From: JAEUOS01 sp040382235
GTDB lineage: Bacteria; Pseudomonadota; Gammaproteobacteria; Burkholderiales; JAEUOS01
Reading direction: 5' to 3'
NCBI GenBank assembly: GCA_040382235.1
Contig: JBEIFV010000018.1
Coordinates: forward strand, 1 to 58,356
Length of the DNA: 58,356 nt
The translations under genes were made by a program, and so were the position numbers. This document shows, piece by piece, positions 48,856-58,316 of this stretch. Below the pieces are notes generated by a model. It did not search any database. It saw only the letters and a list, made by a program, of their open reading frames with translations, and had not been told where the DNA came from. How positions within the stretch are numbered: position 1 is the stretch's first letter; each line of letters starts with the position of its first letter.

Positions 48856-50397
48856 GTGAATCTATTGCGTGCACTTGCGAAAGTCAGCGGCTTTACGCTG
48901 GCATCGCGCATTACCGGCCTGGCACGTGAATTTCTGATCGCGCGGGCTTTCGGGGCATCGGCCTATACCGATGCTTTCTTTGTCGCATTCCGCATTCCTA
49001 ATCTGTTGCGACGCCTGTTCGCCGAAGGCGCGTTTTCACAGGCCTTCGTGCCGATCCTGGCGGAATCCAAGCATCGAGCCGGTGACGACGAAACCCGTGC
49101 GCTGATTGATCACACCGCCGGCATGCTGGCGCTGGTGCTGTTCGTGGTGTCAGTCATCGGCATCGTTTGCGCGCCGCTCATCATCTACGTGAGTGCGCCC
49201 GGGTTCGCAGCCCTGCCAGACAAGTTCGCGGTCACCGTCGACATGCTGCGCATCACGTTTCCATACATCCTTTTCATCGGCCTGACCGCATTTGCCGGCG
49301 CCGTGCTCAATACCTGGAGCCGTTTCTCGGTACCCGCATTCACCCCGGTGCTGCTCAATCTTTCGTTCATAGGCTGTGCGCTGTGGCTGGCGCCGCATGT
49401 GGAGCCGCCGGTGATGGCGCTGGCGTGGGCGGTGCTGCTGGGGGGCGTCGCCCAGTTGGCCCTGCAGTTGCCGGCGCTGATGCGTATCGGCCACCTCCCT
49501 CGACTGCGCCTGGACTGGCGTCACCCCGGGGTGCGACGCATCCTCAAGGGCATGGCGCCGGCTCTGCTTGGGGTGTCCGTGGCGCAGATCAGCCTGCTGC
49601 TCAATACCATCATCGCGTCGTTCCTAAAAAGCGGCAGCGTGTCGTGGCTGTACTACGCCGATCGCCTGATGGAGTTCCCGACCGGCATGCTCGGTGTGGC
49701 ATTGGGCACCATCCTTCTGCCCAGTCTGGCCAAGGCGGCGGCCGATAATGATGCGGAGCGCTATTCGGCCCTGCTTGACTGGGGCTTGCGGCTGACATTC
49801 CTGCTGGCCCTGCCGGCGGCCGTCGGCCTGGCGGTGCTGGCTACGCCACTGGTCGCCACCTTGTATCACTATGGCGCATTCGGCGCCCTGGATGTCGCCG
49901 CCACGCGCGCCGCCCTGATGGCATATGCCGTTGGCCTGATTGGCCTGATCCTTGTGAAAGTGTTGGCGCCGGGTTTCTATGCGCGCCAGGATATCGCCAC
50001 GCCCGTGCGCATCGCCATCATGGCCCTGGTGGCAACCCAGGTGATGAATGCGCTATTCGTCTGGCCGCTCGGTCATGCCGGTCTGGCCTTGTCGATCGGC
50101 CTGGCGGCATGCATGAACGCGGCCATGCTGTGGCGCTTGCTGGTACGGCGCGGCATTTATCTTCCGCGGTCCGGCTGGATGGCATTTGTTGCGCGCTTAG
50201 TGGTTGCGGTTCTGCTGATGGGGGCCACGATCTGGCTTTTTGCTCCGGGTGACGCGCAGTGGCTGGCCATGGGCGCGCGACCGCTGCTCCGGGTGTCGAT
50301 GCTGGCGGGCATTGTCGGCGCTGGCGCGCTGGTGTATTTTGCGGCGTTGGGCCTCATGGGCTTCCGGCCGGCCGACTTCAGGAGATCTGCCAATTGA
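48856..50397 (+). CDS. murJ: Lipid II flippase MurJ, GTG start
   Basis: The 513-aa polytopic membrane protein (about 14 helices) should flip lipid II across the inner membrane for peptidoglycan synthesis. The N-terminal segment VSGFTLASRITGLAREFLIARAFGASAYTDAFFVAFRIPNLLRRLFAEGAFSQAFVPI is nearly diagnostic; I quote its parts by position, about residues 9-65. I start at GTG 48856, which yields NLLRALAKVSG as in homologues; an ATG at 48808 would add 16 residues. Its stop overlaps the next gene's TTG start. Confidence 0.95.
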   Translation: MNLLRALAKVSGFTLASRITGLAREFLIARAFGASAYTDAFFVAFRIPNLLRRLFAEGAFSQAFVPILAESKHRAGDDETRALIDHTAGMLALVLFVVSVIGIVCAPLIIYVSAPGFAALPDKFAVTVDMLRITFPYILFIGLTAFAGAVLNTWSRFSVPAFTPVLLNLSFIGCALWLAPHVEPPVMALAWAVLLGGVAQLALQLPALMRIGHLPRLRLDWRHPGVRRILKGMAPALLGVSVAQISLLLNTIIASFLKSGSVSWLYYADRLMEFPTGMLGVALGTILLPSLAKAAADNDAERYSALLDWGLRLTFLLALPAAVGLAVLATPLVATLYHYGAFGALDVAATRAALMAYAVGLIGLILVKVLAPGFYARQDIATPVRIAIMALVATQVMNALFVWPLGHAGLALSIGLAACMNAAMLWRLLVRRGIYLPRSGWMAFVARLVVAVLLMGATIWLFAPGDAQWLAMGARPLLRVSMLAGIVGAGALVYFAALGLMGFRPADFRRSAN

Positions 50398-51236
50398 TTG
50401 TGGACCCTTTGCAGCGCTTTCGCGATGCCGTGGCGCCAGAGCGCGTTCGCTTCAATCTTGCCGAAGCGGCGCTGTTGTGCGCGCAGGATGCCTACCCCGA
50501 TCTTGACGTGCGTTCCACATTGACCGATATCGAGCGTCTGGGAACGACACTGGCGCAACGCCTGCCGACCGACTTCCCCGCCACCCACCGGCTGTTGGCG
50601 CTGAACAACTACCTGTTTCGCGAACTCGGATTCGCCGGCAACCAGGACCAGTATTACGATCCGCGCAACAGCTTTTTGAACGACGTGCTGGCGCGCAAGA
50701 CCGGTATACCGATCACGCTGTCAATCCTGTATCTTGAAATCGGCCAGCAGTTGGGGCTCAAGCTCAAGGGGGTTTCATTCCCTGGCCATTTTCTGGTGAA
50801 GTTGCGAGTCAACGGCGGTGAACTGGTACTTGACCCATTTGCCGGCGGAAAGTTGTTGTCTGAAGAGGATCTGCGCCAGCGCCTCGCCCAATTCGCAGGA
50901 GAGGCTGCGGCCAGGACCTTGCCGCTCGAGGATTTTCTGGAGCCTGCCACACCACGCCAGATTCTGGCGCGCCTGCTGCGCAATCTCAAGGGCATCTATC
51001 TTGAGGCAGGCGATCTTGAGCGCGCCTTGAGGGTAATGCACCGCTTGGTGATCCTGCTGCCGGATGCGCCCGAGGAGCGGCGCGACCGCGGGCGGGTCTA
51101 TGCCAGGCTCGAATGCCCGCGCGCCGCGGTGGACGATCTCGGACATTACGCGGCGGCACGTCCGGCAGCCGAAGATGCGGCACAAGTGGCGGCGGATCTT
51201 GCCGCTGCGACGATAGAGGCGGCACGCCTGAATTGA
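50394..51236 (+). CDS. SirB1/transglutaminase-like family protein with TPR region, TTG start
   Basis: The 280-aa protein has a transglutaminase-like domain typical of the SirB1 family (NDVLARKTGIPITLSILYLEIGQQLGLKLKGVSFPGHFLV and DPFAGGKLLSEEDL). A TPR-like helical end follows (LKGIYLEAGDLERALRVMHRLVILLPDAPEERRDRGRVY). I start at TTG 50394, eight bases after AGGAG and overlapping the murJ stop (TTGA). GTG 50400 is the alternative. The family is conserved next to murJ in betaproteobacteria, but its biochemical role is unclear. Confidence 0.88.
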   Translation: MIVDPLQRFRDAVAPERVRFNLAEAALLCAQDAYPDLDVRSTLTDIERLGTTLAQRLPTDFPATHRLLALNNYLFRELGFAGNQDQYYDPRNSFLNDVLARKTGIPITLSILYLEIGQQLGLKLKGVSFPGHFLVKLRVNGGELVLDPFAGGKLLSEEDLRQRLAQFAGEAAARTLPLEDFLEPATPRQILARLLRNLKGIYLEAGDLERALRVMHRLVILLPDAPEERRDRGRVYARLECPRAAVDDLGHYAAARPAAEDAAQVAADLAAATIEAARLN

Positions 51237-51263
51237 GTTCGCTGCGGCGCGGACGCCGTCCTG

Positions 51264-53045
51264 TCACTCGCCAAACGCCGCGCCATCGCGCCGCGGATCA
51301 GCGGCACCGGCCCAATGGCATTTCACCCGGGCCGGCGCTTGCGCTGTTGTACACACCCGCTCGATCGCATGCACGCCGCTTTCGATCGACAGTTCGGTCA
51401 CATCATGGCCGAGTGCGCGCAAACCCTGCGCCACGTCGGCCGGGAAGCGGTAGCGTTCGAGTTCGAGCGTACCCTTGGCGCCCAGATTGCGGCTGCCGAA
51501 ATTCGGCAATGCCAATACTTCCTTGAGCGGCAGTTTCCAGTCCAGGCTGCCGATGAGCACCTTGGCCACGAAGCTGATGATGACACTGCCACCGGGTGAG
51601 CCGGCTACGAGTCTAAGCGGGCCGCGGCTGCCGTCGTCGCGGCGCTCGAACACCAGCACCGGCGACATCGAACTGCGCGGGCGCTTGCCCGGTTCGACCC
51701 GATTGGCCACCGGCTTGCCGTCGTGTTCGGGAACGAAGGAAAAGTCGGTCAACTGGTTATTGAGGATGAAACCGTTGACCATCAGGTGGGCGCCGAAGAT
51801 GGTTTCGATGGTGGTCGTCATCGAGACGGCGTTGCCGCGTGCATCGACGATCGACAAATGCGACGTCGACGGCAGCTCCGGCGACTGGTCATCGGCGCGC
51901 GACAGCTTGACGCCCGGCGGGCTGCCGGGCAATGCCACGCCGGAGGCGGTGGCGCCAATCTCGCGCGAGCGCGCGGCAAGGTAACTTCGGTCGGTGAGCC
52001 CGCCCGGTACATAGGTGAAATCGGCATCCGCCACATAGCGGTTGCGATCGGCGAACGCCAGCTTGGCAGCCTCCGAGAACAGGTGCACCGCCTCGACCGA
52101 CATCGGCGCGGCGGCGGCGAAGCCGGTGCTCTCCAAGATGCCCAGCATTTGTGCCAGCGCGATGCCGCCGGAAGAGGGCGTGGGCATCGAGCAGATCTCG
52201 TAACGCCGGTAGCTGAAGCACAGCGGTTCGCGCAGTTTGGCCTGGTAGTTTTTCAGGTCTTCCGTGGTCAGGCTGCCGGGATTGGTGCCATGTGCCCTGA
52301 CCTCCGCCACCATCGCGCGCGCACTGGCGCCCATGTAGAAGCTGTCGGCGCCATGGCGCGCGATGTCGCGCAAGAGCGAGGCGTAGGCCGGATTGCGAAT
52401 GATCGAACCGGCGGGTTTGGGTGCCCCGTCTTCTTCGAAGTACAGGGCGCGCGCTTCCGGGTCGCGCTTCAAGTTCTGGTCGACGGCCAGCCAGCGTGCC
52501 AGTTGCGGGCCGATCGGGTAGCCCTGATCGGCCAGCTGGATCGCCGGTTCGAAGAGTTTGCGCCACGGCAGGCGTCCGTGCTTCTTGTGCGCCATTTCGG
52601 CCAGTCGGAATACCCCCGGCACGCCGACCGAGCGGCCGCCCACCAGAGCTTCGCGAAACTGCATCGGCTGGTTGCTGCCGTTCATGAACAAGCCCGGTCC
52701 TACCGCCATCGGTGCGGTTTCGCGGCCGTCATAGGCTTCGACGGCGCCGCTGCGGGCATCGTAGTTGAGCAGGAATGCACCACCGCCGATACCCGAGGAA
52801 TGCGGTTCGACCAGCCCCAGCACCAGTTGCACGGCAATCGCTGCATCCACCGCGCTGCCTCCGCGCTTGAGCATCTGCCGCCCGGCATCGCTGGCGAGCG
52901 GATGGGCTGCCGACACCATGAAGCGCGTTCCCACGGTGGTCGACTTTTCCTGGAATCGGCTACCGATCGGGAACTGGCCGACGCCCAGGGGCTGGGCATC
53001 GACGAGGCCTGCGGCCAGCAACAGTGCGCTTGCAAGAATTCTCAT
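51264..53045 (-). CDS. ggt: Gamma-glutamyltransferase
   Basis: The 593-aa periplasmic enzyme hydrolyses or transfers gamma-glutamyl groups of glutathione. A signal peptide (residues 1-18) precedes the large subunit (SAAHPLASDAGRQMLKRGGSAVDAAIA). The self-cleavage nucleophile is Thr394 in PSTSHLSIVDARGNAVSMTTT, giving the small subunit with the GSPGGS oxyanion motif (LVAGSPGGSVIISF). Length and motifs are complete. It converges on the SirB1-type gene with a 27-base gap. Confidence 0.95.
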   Translation of the reverse strand: MRILASALLLAAGLVDAQPLGVGQFPIGSRFQEKSTTVGTRFMVSAAHPLASDAGRQMLKRGGSAVDAAIAVQLVLGLVEPHSSGIGGGAFLLNYDARSGAVEAYDGRETAPMAVGPGLFMNGSNQPMQFREALVGGRSVGVPGVFRLAEMAHKKHGRLPWRKLFEPAIQLADQGYPIGPQLARWLAVDQNLKRDPEARALYFEEDGAPKPAGSIIRNPAYASLLRDIARHGADSFYMGASARAMVAEVRAHGTNPGSLTTEDLKNYQAKLREPLCFSYRRYEICSMPTPSSGGIALAQMLGILESTGFAAAAPMSVEAVHLFSEAAKLAFADRNRYVADADFTYVPGGLTDRSYLAARSREIGATASGVALPGSPPGVKLSRADDQSPELPSTSHLSIVDARGNAVSMTTTIETIFGAHLMVNGFILNNQLTDFSFVPEHDGKPVANRVEPGKRPRSSMSPVLVFERRDDGSRGPLRLVAGSPGGSVIISFVAKVLIGSLDWKLPLKEVLALPNFGSRNLGAKGTLELERYRFPADVAQGLRALGHDVTELSIESGVHAIERVCTTAQAPARVKCHWAGAADPRRDGAAFGE

Positions 53046-53095
53046 CGTGTGCTTTTGCCGTGGCCCGCTTATCGGTCAGGTCGATGCGTGCTTCC

Positions 53096-53857
53096 CTACT
53101 TCGGTGCCATGCGAATCGCACCGTCGAGACGGATGGTCTCGCCATTGAGCATCGCGTTTTCGATTATGTGGCGCGCCAAAGCCGCATATTCCTCGGGGCG
53201 ACCCAGGCGCGGCGGAAACGGCACCTGCTTGCCCAGCGATTCCTGGGCTTCCGGTGGCAGGCCCATGAGAAGTGGCGTGAGGAAAAGCCCGGGAGCAATG
53301 GTTACCACGCGGATGCCGTCGCGCGCCAAGTCGCGCGCGATCGGCAGGGTCATGCCGACGATGCCGCCCTTGGACGCCGAATAGGCGGCCTGGCCGATCT
53401 GGCCGTCATAGGCCGCGACCGAAGCGGTGTTGATGATTACGCCACGCTCGCCACCGGCATTGGGGGTGCCCTTGGTCATCGGCTCGGCGGCCAGGCGGAT
53501 CATGTTGAAGGTGCCGATCAGGTTGACGCTGATGACGCGTGTGAACAGATCGAGTCGATGCGGCCCGTTCTTGCCGACGGTTTTTTCCGCACCGCCGATG
53601 CCCGCGCAATTGATCAGGCCATGCAGGGAACCAAAGGCCGCGAGGGTGGCGGCAACCGCCGCGCGGCCGTCGTCTTCCGAGGACACGTTGCACTTCACGA
53701 ATTGGCCACCGATCTCGCCCGCCACTTGTGCACCGCGTTCGGCGTTCATGTCGGCGATCATCACGCGGCCGCCATGGGCGGCGAGCATCCGCGCACTGGC
53801 TTCGCCCAGGCCGGACGCGCCGCCGGTGACCAGAAAGACGTTGTTCGAAATTTCCAT
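53096..53857 (-). CDS. SDR family 3-hydroxyacyl-CoA dehydrogenase (HSD10-like)
   Basis: The 253-aa short-chain dehydrogenase has the cofactor motif LVTGGASGLGEASARML, the NCAGIGG segment and the catalytic Ser-Tyr-Lys set (TASVAAYDGQIGQAAYSASKGG). The insert with KGTPNAGGERGVII and the C-terminal PFPPRLGRPEEYA are typical of type II 3-hydroxyacyl-CoA dehydrogenases (17-beta-HSD10 type) used in fatty-acid and isoleucine breakdown. I start at ATG 53857, preceded by AGGA. The frame upstream, which would fuse it to antisense sequence of the pyrophosphatase gene, is not real. Confidence 0.92.
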   Translation of the reverse strand: MEISNNVFLVTGGASGLGEASARMLAAHGGRVMIADMNAERGAQVAGEIGGQFVKCNVSSEDDGRAAVAATLAAFGSLHGLINCAGIGGAEKTVGKNGPHRLDLFTRVISVNLIGTFNMIRLAAEPMTKGTPNAGGERGVIINTASVAAYDGQIGQAAYSASKGGIVGMTLPIARDLARDGIRVVTIAPGLFLTPLLMGLPPEAQESLGKQVPFPPRLGRPEEYAALARHIIENAMLNGETIRLDGAIRMAPK

Positions 53858-53949
53858 GATGGTCCTTTCCTGATTGCTGATTACCGGGTTGGCTGCGGCG
53901 CCGGCATGCCGGCGCCTGCCAGGAGTCGTTGCAAAATCCGCAAAAACAA

Positions 53950-53984
53950 AAGGGCGGCCCGCATTTGCCGCGTGGACCGCCCTT
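53950..53984 (-). terminator. Intrinsic terminator of the pyrophosphatase gene
   Basis: AAGGGCGG (53950-53957) and CCGCCCTT (53977-53984) pair perfectly. On the minus strand the stem is followed by TTGTTTTTG, a T-rich tract. It lies 26 bases after the hppA stop. Confidence 0.8.
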
Positions 53985-54009
53985 CGATTTGCCTCAGGCC
54001 ATGATGTGC

Positions 54010-56076
54010 CTACAGCAAGGGCACGATCAAAAGCGCGACGATGTTGATGATCTTGATCAGCGGATTGACCGCAGGGCCAGCGGTATCCTTGTAGGGGTCG
54101 CCCACGGTGTCGCCGGTCACGGCCGCCTTGTGCGCGTCCGAGCCCTTGCCGCCGTGGTTGCCCTCTTCGATGTACTTCTTGGCATTGTCCCAGGCGCCGC
54201 CGCCGGTGCACATGGAAATCGCCACGAAGAGACCGGTGATGATGGTACCCATCAGCACGCCGCCCAAGGCCTTGGGCCCGAGGATCAAGCCCACCAGCAC
54301 CGGCACCAGCACCGGCAACAGCGAAGGCAGCATCATTTCCTTGATCGCCGCGGTGGTCAGCATGTCGACCGCACGGCTGTACTCCGGCTTGGCCGTGCCC
54401 TCCATGATGCCCTTGATCTCGCGGAACTGGCGCCGCACTTCCTCGACCACGGCGCCTGCCGACCGACCGACCGCCTCCATGGCCATCGCACCGAACAGGT
54501 AGGGAATCAGGCCGCCGATGAAAAGCCCGATGATCACGTTGTGATCCGACAGGTCGAACAGGGTCTTGGTGTTCTTGACCGCGTCCAGCGCATGTGTATA
54601 GTCGGCGAACAGCACCAGTGCGGCAAGACCCGCCGAACCGATGGCATAGCCCTTGGTCACCGCCTTGGTGGTGTTGCCCACCGCATCCAGCGGGTCGGTG
54701 ATGTCGCGCACCGACTTCGGCAACTCGCTCATTTCGGCGATGCCGCCGGCGTTGTCGGTGATCGGGCCGTAGGCGTCGAGCGCGACGATGATGCCGGCCA
54801 TCGACAACATCGAGGTGGCGGCGATCGCGATCCCGTACAGGCCGGCCAGGGCAAAGGCTGAATAGATCGCCAGGCAGATCACCATGACCGGCCAACCGGT
54901 CGATTTCATCGATACCGCGATGCCGGCGATGATGTTGGTCGCGTGACCCTTGGTCGATGCTTCAGCAACGTACTGCACCGGAAAGAACTGGGTGCCGGTG
55001 TAGTACTCGGTGATGTAGACCAGAAGCCCGGTCAGCGCCAAACCGACGAAGGCCGCGCCGAACAGGCGCCACACCGCACCGTTGGCGAAGCCTTCCCCGG
55101 CCAGCGCGTTGTCGGGGATCATCATCTGCGTCACCGGGTAGAAGGCGATCAGCGAGAGCACGCCCGCCACCGCCAGGCCGCGATACAGCGCATTCATGAT
55201 CTTGCCGCCGTCCTTGCACTTGACGAAGAAGCAGCCGACGATCGAAGCTATGATCGAAACGGCGCCCAGCATCAGCGGGTAGAGCACACCGGCGTCGCTG
55301 CCCTTCATGACCAGGGCCCCCAGCACCATGGTGGCGATCAGCGTCACCGCGTAGGTTTCGAACAGGTCGGCGGCCATGCCCGCGCAGTCACCGACGTTGT
55401 CGCCCACGTTGTCGGCGATCACCGCCGGGTTGCGCGGGTCGTCTTCCGGAAGGCCGGCTTCAAGCTTGCCGACCAGATCGGCGCCAACGTCGGCGCCCTT
55501 GGTGAAAATACCACCGCCCAGACGGGCGAAAATCGAGATCAGCGAGGCGCCGAAGCCCAGGCCGATCATTGGTTTCAACAGGTCGGCCAGGGACATGGTC
55601 TTGCCCAGCCCGTGCGGCGCCGCGCCTTGCAGCACGCCGTAGAAGCCGGCCACGCCGATCAGGCCCAGGCCCACCACCAGCATCCCGGTGATCGCACCGC
55701 CGCGGAAAGCTACGTCAAAAGCCGGTGACAAGCCCTGCGTGGCCGCCTGCGCGGTACGCACGTTGGCGCGCACCGAAACGTTCATGCCGATGAAGCCGGC
55801 CAGGCCCGAGAGTACGGCGCCCACCAGAAAACCGGCGGCAGTCATCCAGCCCAGCCCGGGCACCAGGCCCAGAATCAGGAAAACGACCACGCCAACGATC
55901 GCGATGGCGCGGTACTGCCGGCTCAAATACGCCTGCGCGCCTACCTGGATGGCCTCGGCGATCTCCTGCATGCGGGCGTTGCCGGCCGGCAGCGAGAGAA
56001 TCCACTTGATTGAAATGACGCCATAAATCACCGCGATGATGCCGGCGGCGATGGCGCTCCACAGAACTATTGACAT
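54010..56076 (-). CDS. hppA: Proton-translocating pyrophosphatase, K+-independent type
   Basis: The 688-aa membrane enzyme couples pyrophosphate hydrolysis to proton pumping. Signature loops are GADVGADLVGKLEAGLPEDDPRNPAVIADNVGDNVGDCAGMAADLFE (substrate and Mg2+ site, near residues 190-235) and the second acidic loop GDTVGDPYKDTAGPAVNPLIK near the end. Lys471 in GNTTKAVTKG is the established marker of the K+-independent subclass; K+-dependent enzymes have Ala there. It lies 115 bases downstream of a PPi-dependent phosphofructokinase gene on the same strand. Confidence 0.96.
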   Translation of the reverse strand: MSIVLWSAIAAGIIAVIYGVISIKWILSLPAGNARMQEIAEAIQVGAQAYLSRQYRAIAIVGVVVFLILGLVPGLGWMTAAGFLVGAVLSGLAGFIGMNVSVRANVRTAQAATQGLSPAFDVAFRGGAITGMLVVGLGLIGVAGFYGVLQGAAPHGLGKTMSLADLLKPMIGLGFGASLISIFARLGGGIFTKGADVGADLVGKLEAGLPEDDPRNPAVIADNVGDNVGDCAGMAADLFETYAVTLIATMVLGALVMKGSDAGVLYPLMLGAVSIIASIVGCFFVKCKDGGKIMNALYRGLAVAGVLSLIAFYPVTQMMIPDNALAGEGFANGAVWRLFGAAFVGLALTGLLVYITEYYTGTQFFPVQYVAEASTKGHATNIIAGIAVSMKSTGWPVMVICLAIYSAFALAGLYGIAIAATSMLSMAGIIVALDAYGPITDNAGGIAEMSELPKSVRDITDPLDAVGNTTKAVTKGYAIGSAGLAALVLFADYTHALDAVKNTKTLFDLSDHNVIIGLFIGGLIPYLFGAMAMEAVGRSAGAVVEEVRRQFREIKGIMEGTAKPEYSRAVDMLTTAAIKEMMLPSLLPVLVPVLVGLILGPKALGGVLMGTIITGLFVAISMCTGGGAWDNAKKYIEEGNHGGKGSDAHKAAVTGDTVGDPYKDTAGPAVNPLIKIINIVALLIVPLL

Positions 56077-56191
56077 CTACTCCTCCTCTGGGGACGCTTG
56101 ATTGGATGATTCAATCGCTTGAACCGATTACCTGGAAACGGGCTGGCTTCGCCGCATTGCTTGTAGTCGCGAATGTCGGGGCGAAAAACTT

Positions 56192-57454
56192 TCAGATTGT
56201 AAATGATTCAGTGAGCTTCCTCTTCACCGCCTGGTTTTTCAGCACCGGATAGGCAGGCAGGCCATTGCGATACGGCGGCGTATCGATGCCCGCGATGAGC
56301 GGTGAAAGATAGTCGCGGCAGGCTTGGGTGATGTGAAACCCGTTGGCCGAGATGAAGCGCCGCGGCATCATCTTTTCGTGGTTGGCGACCTTTGACAGAG
56401 GTACCGGCTCGATCTTCCAGCGGTAGGGCTTGTTCGAGGTGCGCTTGATGGAGGCCATCACGGCGGTCTTGCCGGCCACCGCATAGCGCACCGCCTCGCG
56501 CCCAACCGCATAGGCCTGTTCGACGTCGGTCTTCGAGGCGATGTGGCGGGCGGCGCGCTGCAGGTAGTCGGCCACCGCCCAGTGATACTTGAAGCCCAGG
56601 CGGTCCTTGACCAGTTGCGCCACCAGGGGCGCCACCCCTCCCAGCTGTGCATGGCCGAAGGCATCCTTGAGGCCGGTCTCCGACAGGAAGCCGCCGTCGG
56701 CGTTGCGCAAGCCTTCGGACACCGCGATGGTGCAATAGCCCCACTTTTTCACTGTTGCCGCGACTTGGGCCAGGAATTTCGGTTCATCGAACTTCACTTC
56801 CGGCAGCAAGAGGATGTGCGGCGGCTGGCCGGCGCGCTCGCTGGCCAGACCGCAGGCGGCGGTGATCCAGCCGGCGTGTCGGCCCATCACCTCGAGCACG
56901 AACACCTTGGTGGACGTGCGCGCCATCGAAGCCACATCCATGCCGGCCTCGCGGATCGAGACCGCGACATACTTGGCCACCGAGCCGAAGCCGGGGCAGT
57001 TGTCGGTGAGCACCAGGTCGTTGTCGACCGTCTTGGGTACGCCGATGCAGGCCACCGGATAGCCCAGCTTGCGACTGATGGCTGATACCTTGTTGCAGGT
57101 ATCCATCGAATCATTGCCGCCGTTGTAGAAAAAATAGCCGATGTCATGTGCGCGGAACACATCGATCAGGCGCCGGTACTGCGCTTCGGACTGCTCGAAG
57201 GATTTGAGCTTGTAGCGGCATGACCCGAAGGCGCCGCCCGGCATGTACCTGAGCCCGGCGATGGTCGCCGCCGACTCCTTCGAGGTGTCGATCAGGTCCT
57301 CGGTCAAGGCACCGATGATGCCGTCGCGCCCCGCATACACACGGGCGATGGTGCTCTTGTGGCGACGCGCTTCCTCGATCACGCCGCAGGCCGAGGCGTT
57401 GATGACAGCGGTTACGCCGCCGGATTGGGCATAAAAGGCATTGCGGGCGACCAT
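56192..57454 (-). CDS. Pyrophosphate-dependent 6-phosphofructokinase
   Basis: The 420-aa PFK-family protein interconverts fructose 6-phosphate and fructose 1,6-bisphosphate using PPi as phosphoryl donor. The donor-site motif is GGNDSMDT (PPi-type Asn-Asp; ATP enzymes have GGDxS with other flanks), followed by the catalytic region PKTVDND. The regulatory-type MGRHAGWITAACG segment is present. The ATG at 57454 has AAGGAG upstream. It stands beside hppA, and both use pyrophosphate. PPi-type assignment rests on the motifs and the family branch. Confidence 0.9.
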   Translation of the reverse strand: MVARNAFYAQSGGVTAVINASACGVIEEARRHKSTIARVYAGRDGIIGALTEDLIDTSKESAATIAGLRYMPGGAFGSCRYKLKSFEQSEAQYRRLIDVFRAHDIGYFFYNGGNDSMDTCNKVSAISRKLGYPVACIGVPKTVDNDLVLTDNCPGFGSVAKYVAVSIREAGMDVASMARTSTKVFVLEVMGRHAGWITAACGLASERAGQPPHILLLPEVKFDEPKFLAQVAATVKKWGYCTIAVSEGLRNADGGFLSETGLKDAFGHAQLGGVAPLVAQLVKDRLGFKYHWAVADYLQRAARHIASKTDVEQAYAVGREAVRYAVAGKTAVMASIKRTSNKPYRWKIEPVPLSKVANHEKMMPRRFISANGFHITQACRDYLSPLIAGIDTPPYRNGLPAYPVLKNQAVKRKLTESFTI

Positions 57455-57536
57455 GCGTTTTTCTCCTTGAAGATGATGATGCGAAAGCTCGCGTAACTTT
57501 GACACGCAGGGCGCGATGCCTGCAACATACTCCAGC

Positions 57537-57570
57537 AAAAAGGGCCGGACCTTGCGGGCCAGCCCTTTTT
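57537..57570. terminator. Intrinsic terminator between adk and the phosphofructokinase gene
   Basis: AAAAAGGGC (57537-57545) and GCCCTTTTT (57562-57570) pair, with an inner GGCC/GGCC extension. T runs at both ends allow use from either strand, but for the adk transcript (minus strand) it is a classic terminator 19 bases after the stop. Confidence 0.85.
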
Positions 57571-57588
57571 CGGTGCTCGATCATTGCC

Positions 57589-58242
57589 CTACTTGAGCGC
57601 AGCGAACGCCTTTTCGCGGATCTCCTCGACTGTGCCGATTCCCGCGATTCGGCGGTACTGCGGTGCGCGCCGGTCACCGCTTTGGGCCCAATCCGAGTAA
57701 TAGCCTACCAGCGCCTTGGTCTGCTGGTGATACACCTCAAGGCGCTTCATTACGGTTTCCTCACGATCGTCGTCGCGCTGGATCAATGGCTCGCCGGTGA
57801 CGTCGTCAAGTCCCATGGTCTTTGGGGGATTGAATTTGACGTGATAGCTGCGGCCGGAGGCCAAGTGCACACGCCGCCCGCTCATGCGATTCACAATTTC
57901 CGAATCGGGCACATCGATCTCGAGCACGAAATCGAGCGCCACACCGGCTTCCTTCATCGCGTTCGCCTGCGGAATGGTGCGCGGGAAGCCGTCGAACAGG
58001 TAGCCGCCGGCGCAGTCTGGCTCCCCCAGGCGATCACGCACCAGGCCGATGATGATGTCGTCGGACACCAGGCCGCCCGCATCCATGACTTTCTTGGCCG
58101 CCAAGCCCAGAGGGCTGCCAGCCTTTACAGCTGCACGCAGCATGTCGCCGGTGGAGATCTGTGGAATCCCGAAGTGCTGCTTGATGAACGTGGCCTGGGT
58201 TCCTTTGCCCGCGCCCGGCGGCCCCAACAGGATGAGTCTCAT
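57589..58242 (-). CDS. adk: Adenylate kinase
   Basis: The 217-aa enzyme interconverts ATP plus AMP and two ADP. The P-loop is GPPGAGKGTQ at residues 7-16, the AMP-site segments are STGDMLRAAV and GFPRTIPQA, and the long LID domain (residues about 123-160, GRRVHLASGRSYHVKFNPP) has no zinc cysteines. Length is normal for the long bacterial form. The probable kdsB end lies 74 bases upstream on the same strand, matching the usual betaproteobacterial order. Confidence 0.97.
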   Translation of the reverse strand: MRLILLGPPGAGKGTQATFIKQHFGIPQISTGDMLRAAVKAGSPLGLAAKKVMDAGGLVSDDIIIGLVRDRLGEPDCAGGYLFDGFPRTIPQANAMKEAGVALDFVLEIDVPDSEIVNRMSGRRVHLASGRSYHVKFNPPKTMGLDDVTGEPLIQRDDDREETVMKRLEVYHQQTKALVGYYSDWAQSGDRRAPQYRRIAGIGTVEEIREKAFAALK

Positions 58243-58316
58243 GGTGTCTCTTGTCTTTCGGAGTTGGAATGATATTTTGTGCCTTGGATTTTATCCCGAT
58301 TGGGCCTCGACGCGGA

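Noticed and set aside
51723..53384. 553-codon plus-strand open frame
   Set aside because: It is antisense to the gamma-glutamyltransferase gene, which carries the catalytic Thr and a signal peptide.
53096..54895. Leftward 599-codon frame that would fuse the SDR dehydrogenase to a long N-terminal part
   Set aside because: The N-terminal part is an out-of-frame reading of hppA. A normal SDR start with a ribosome site lies at 53857.
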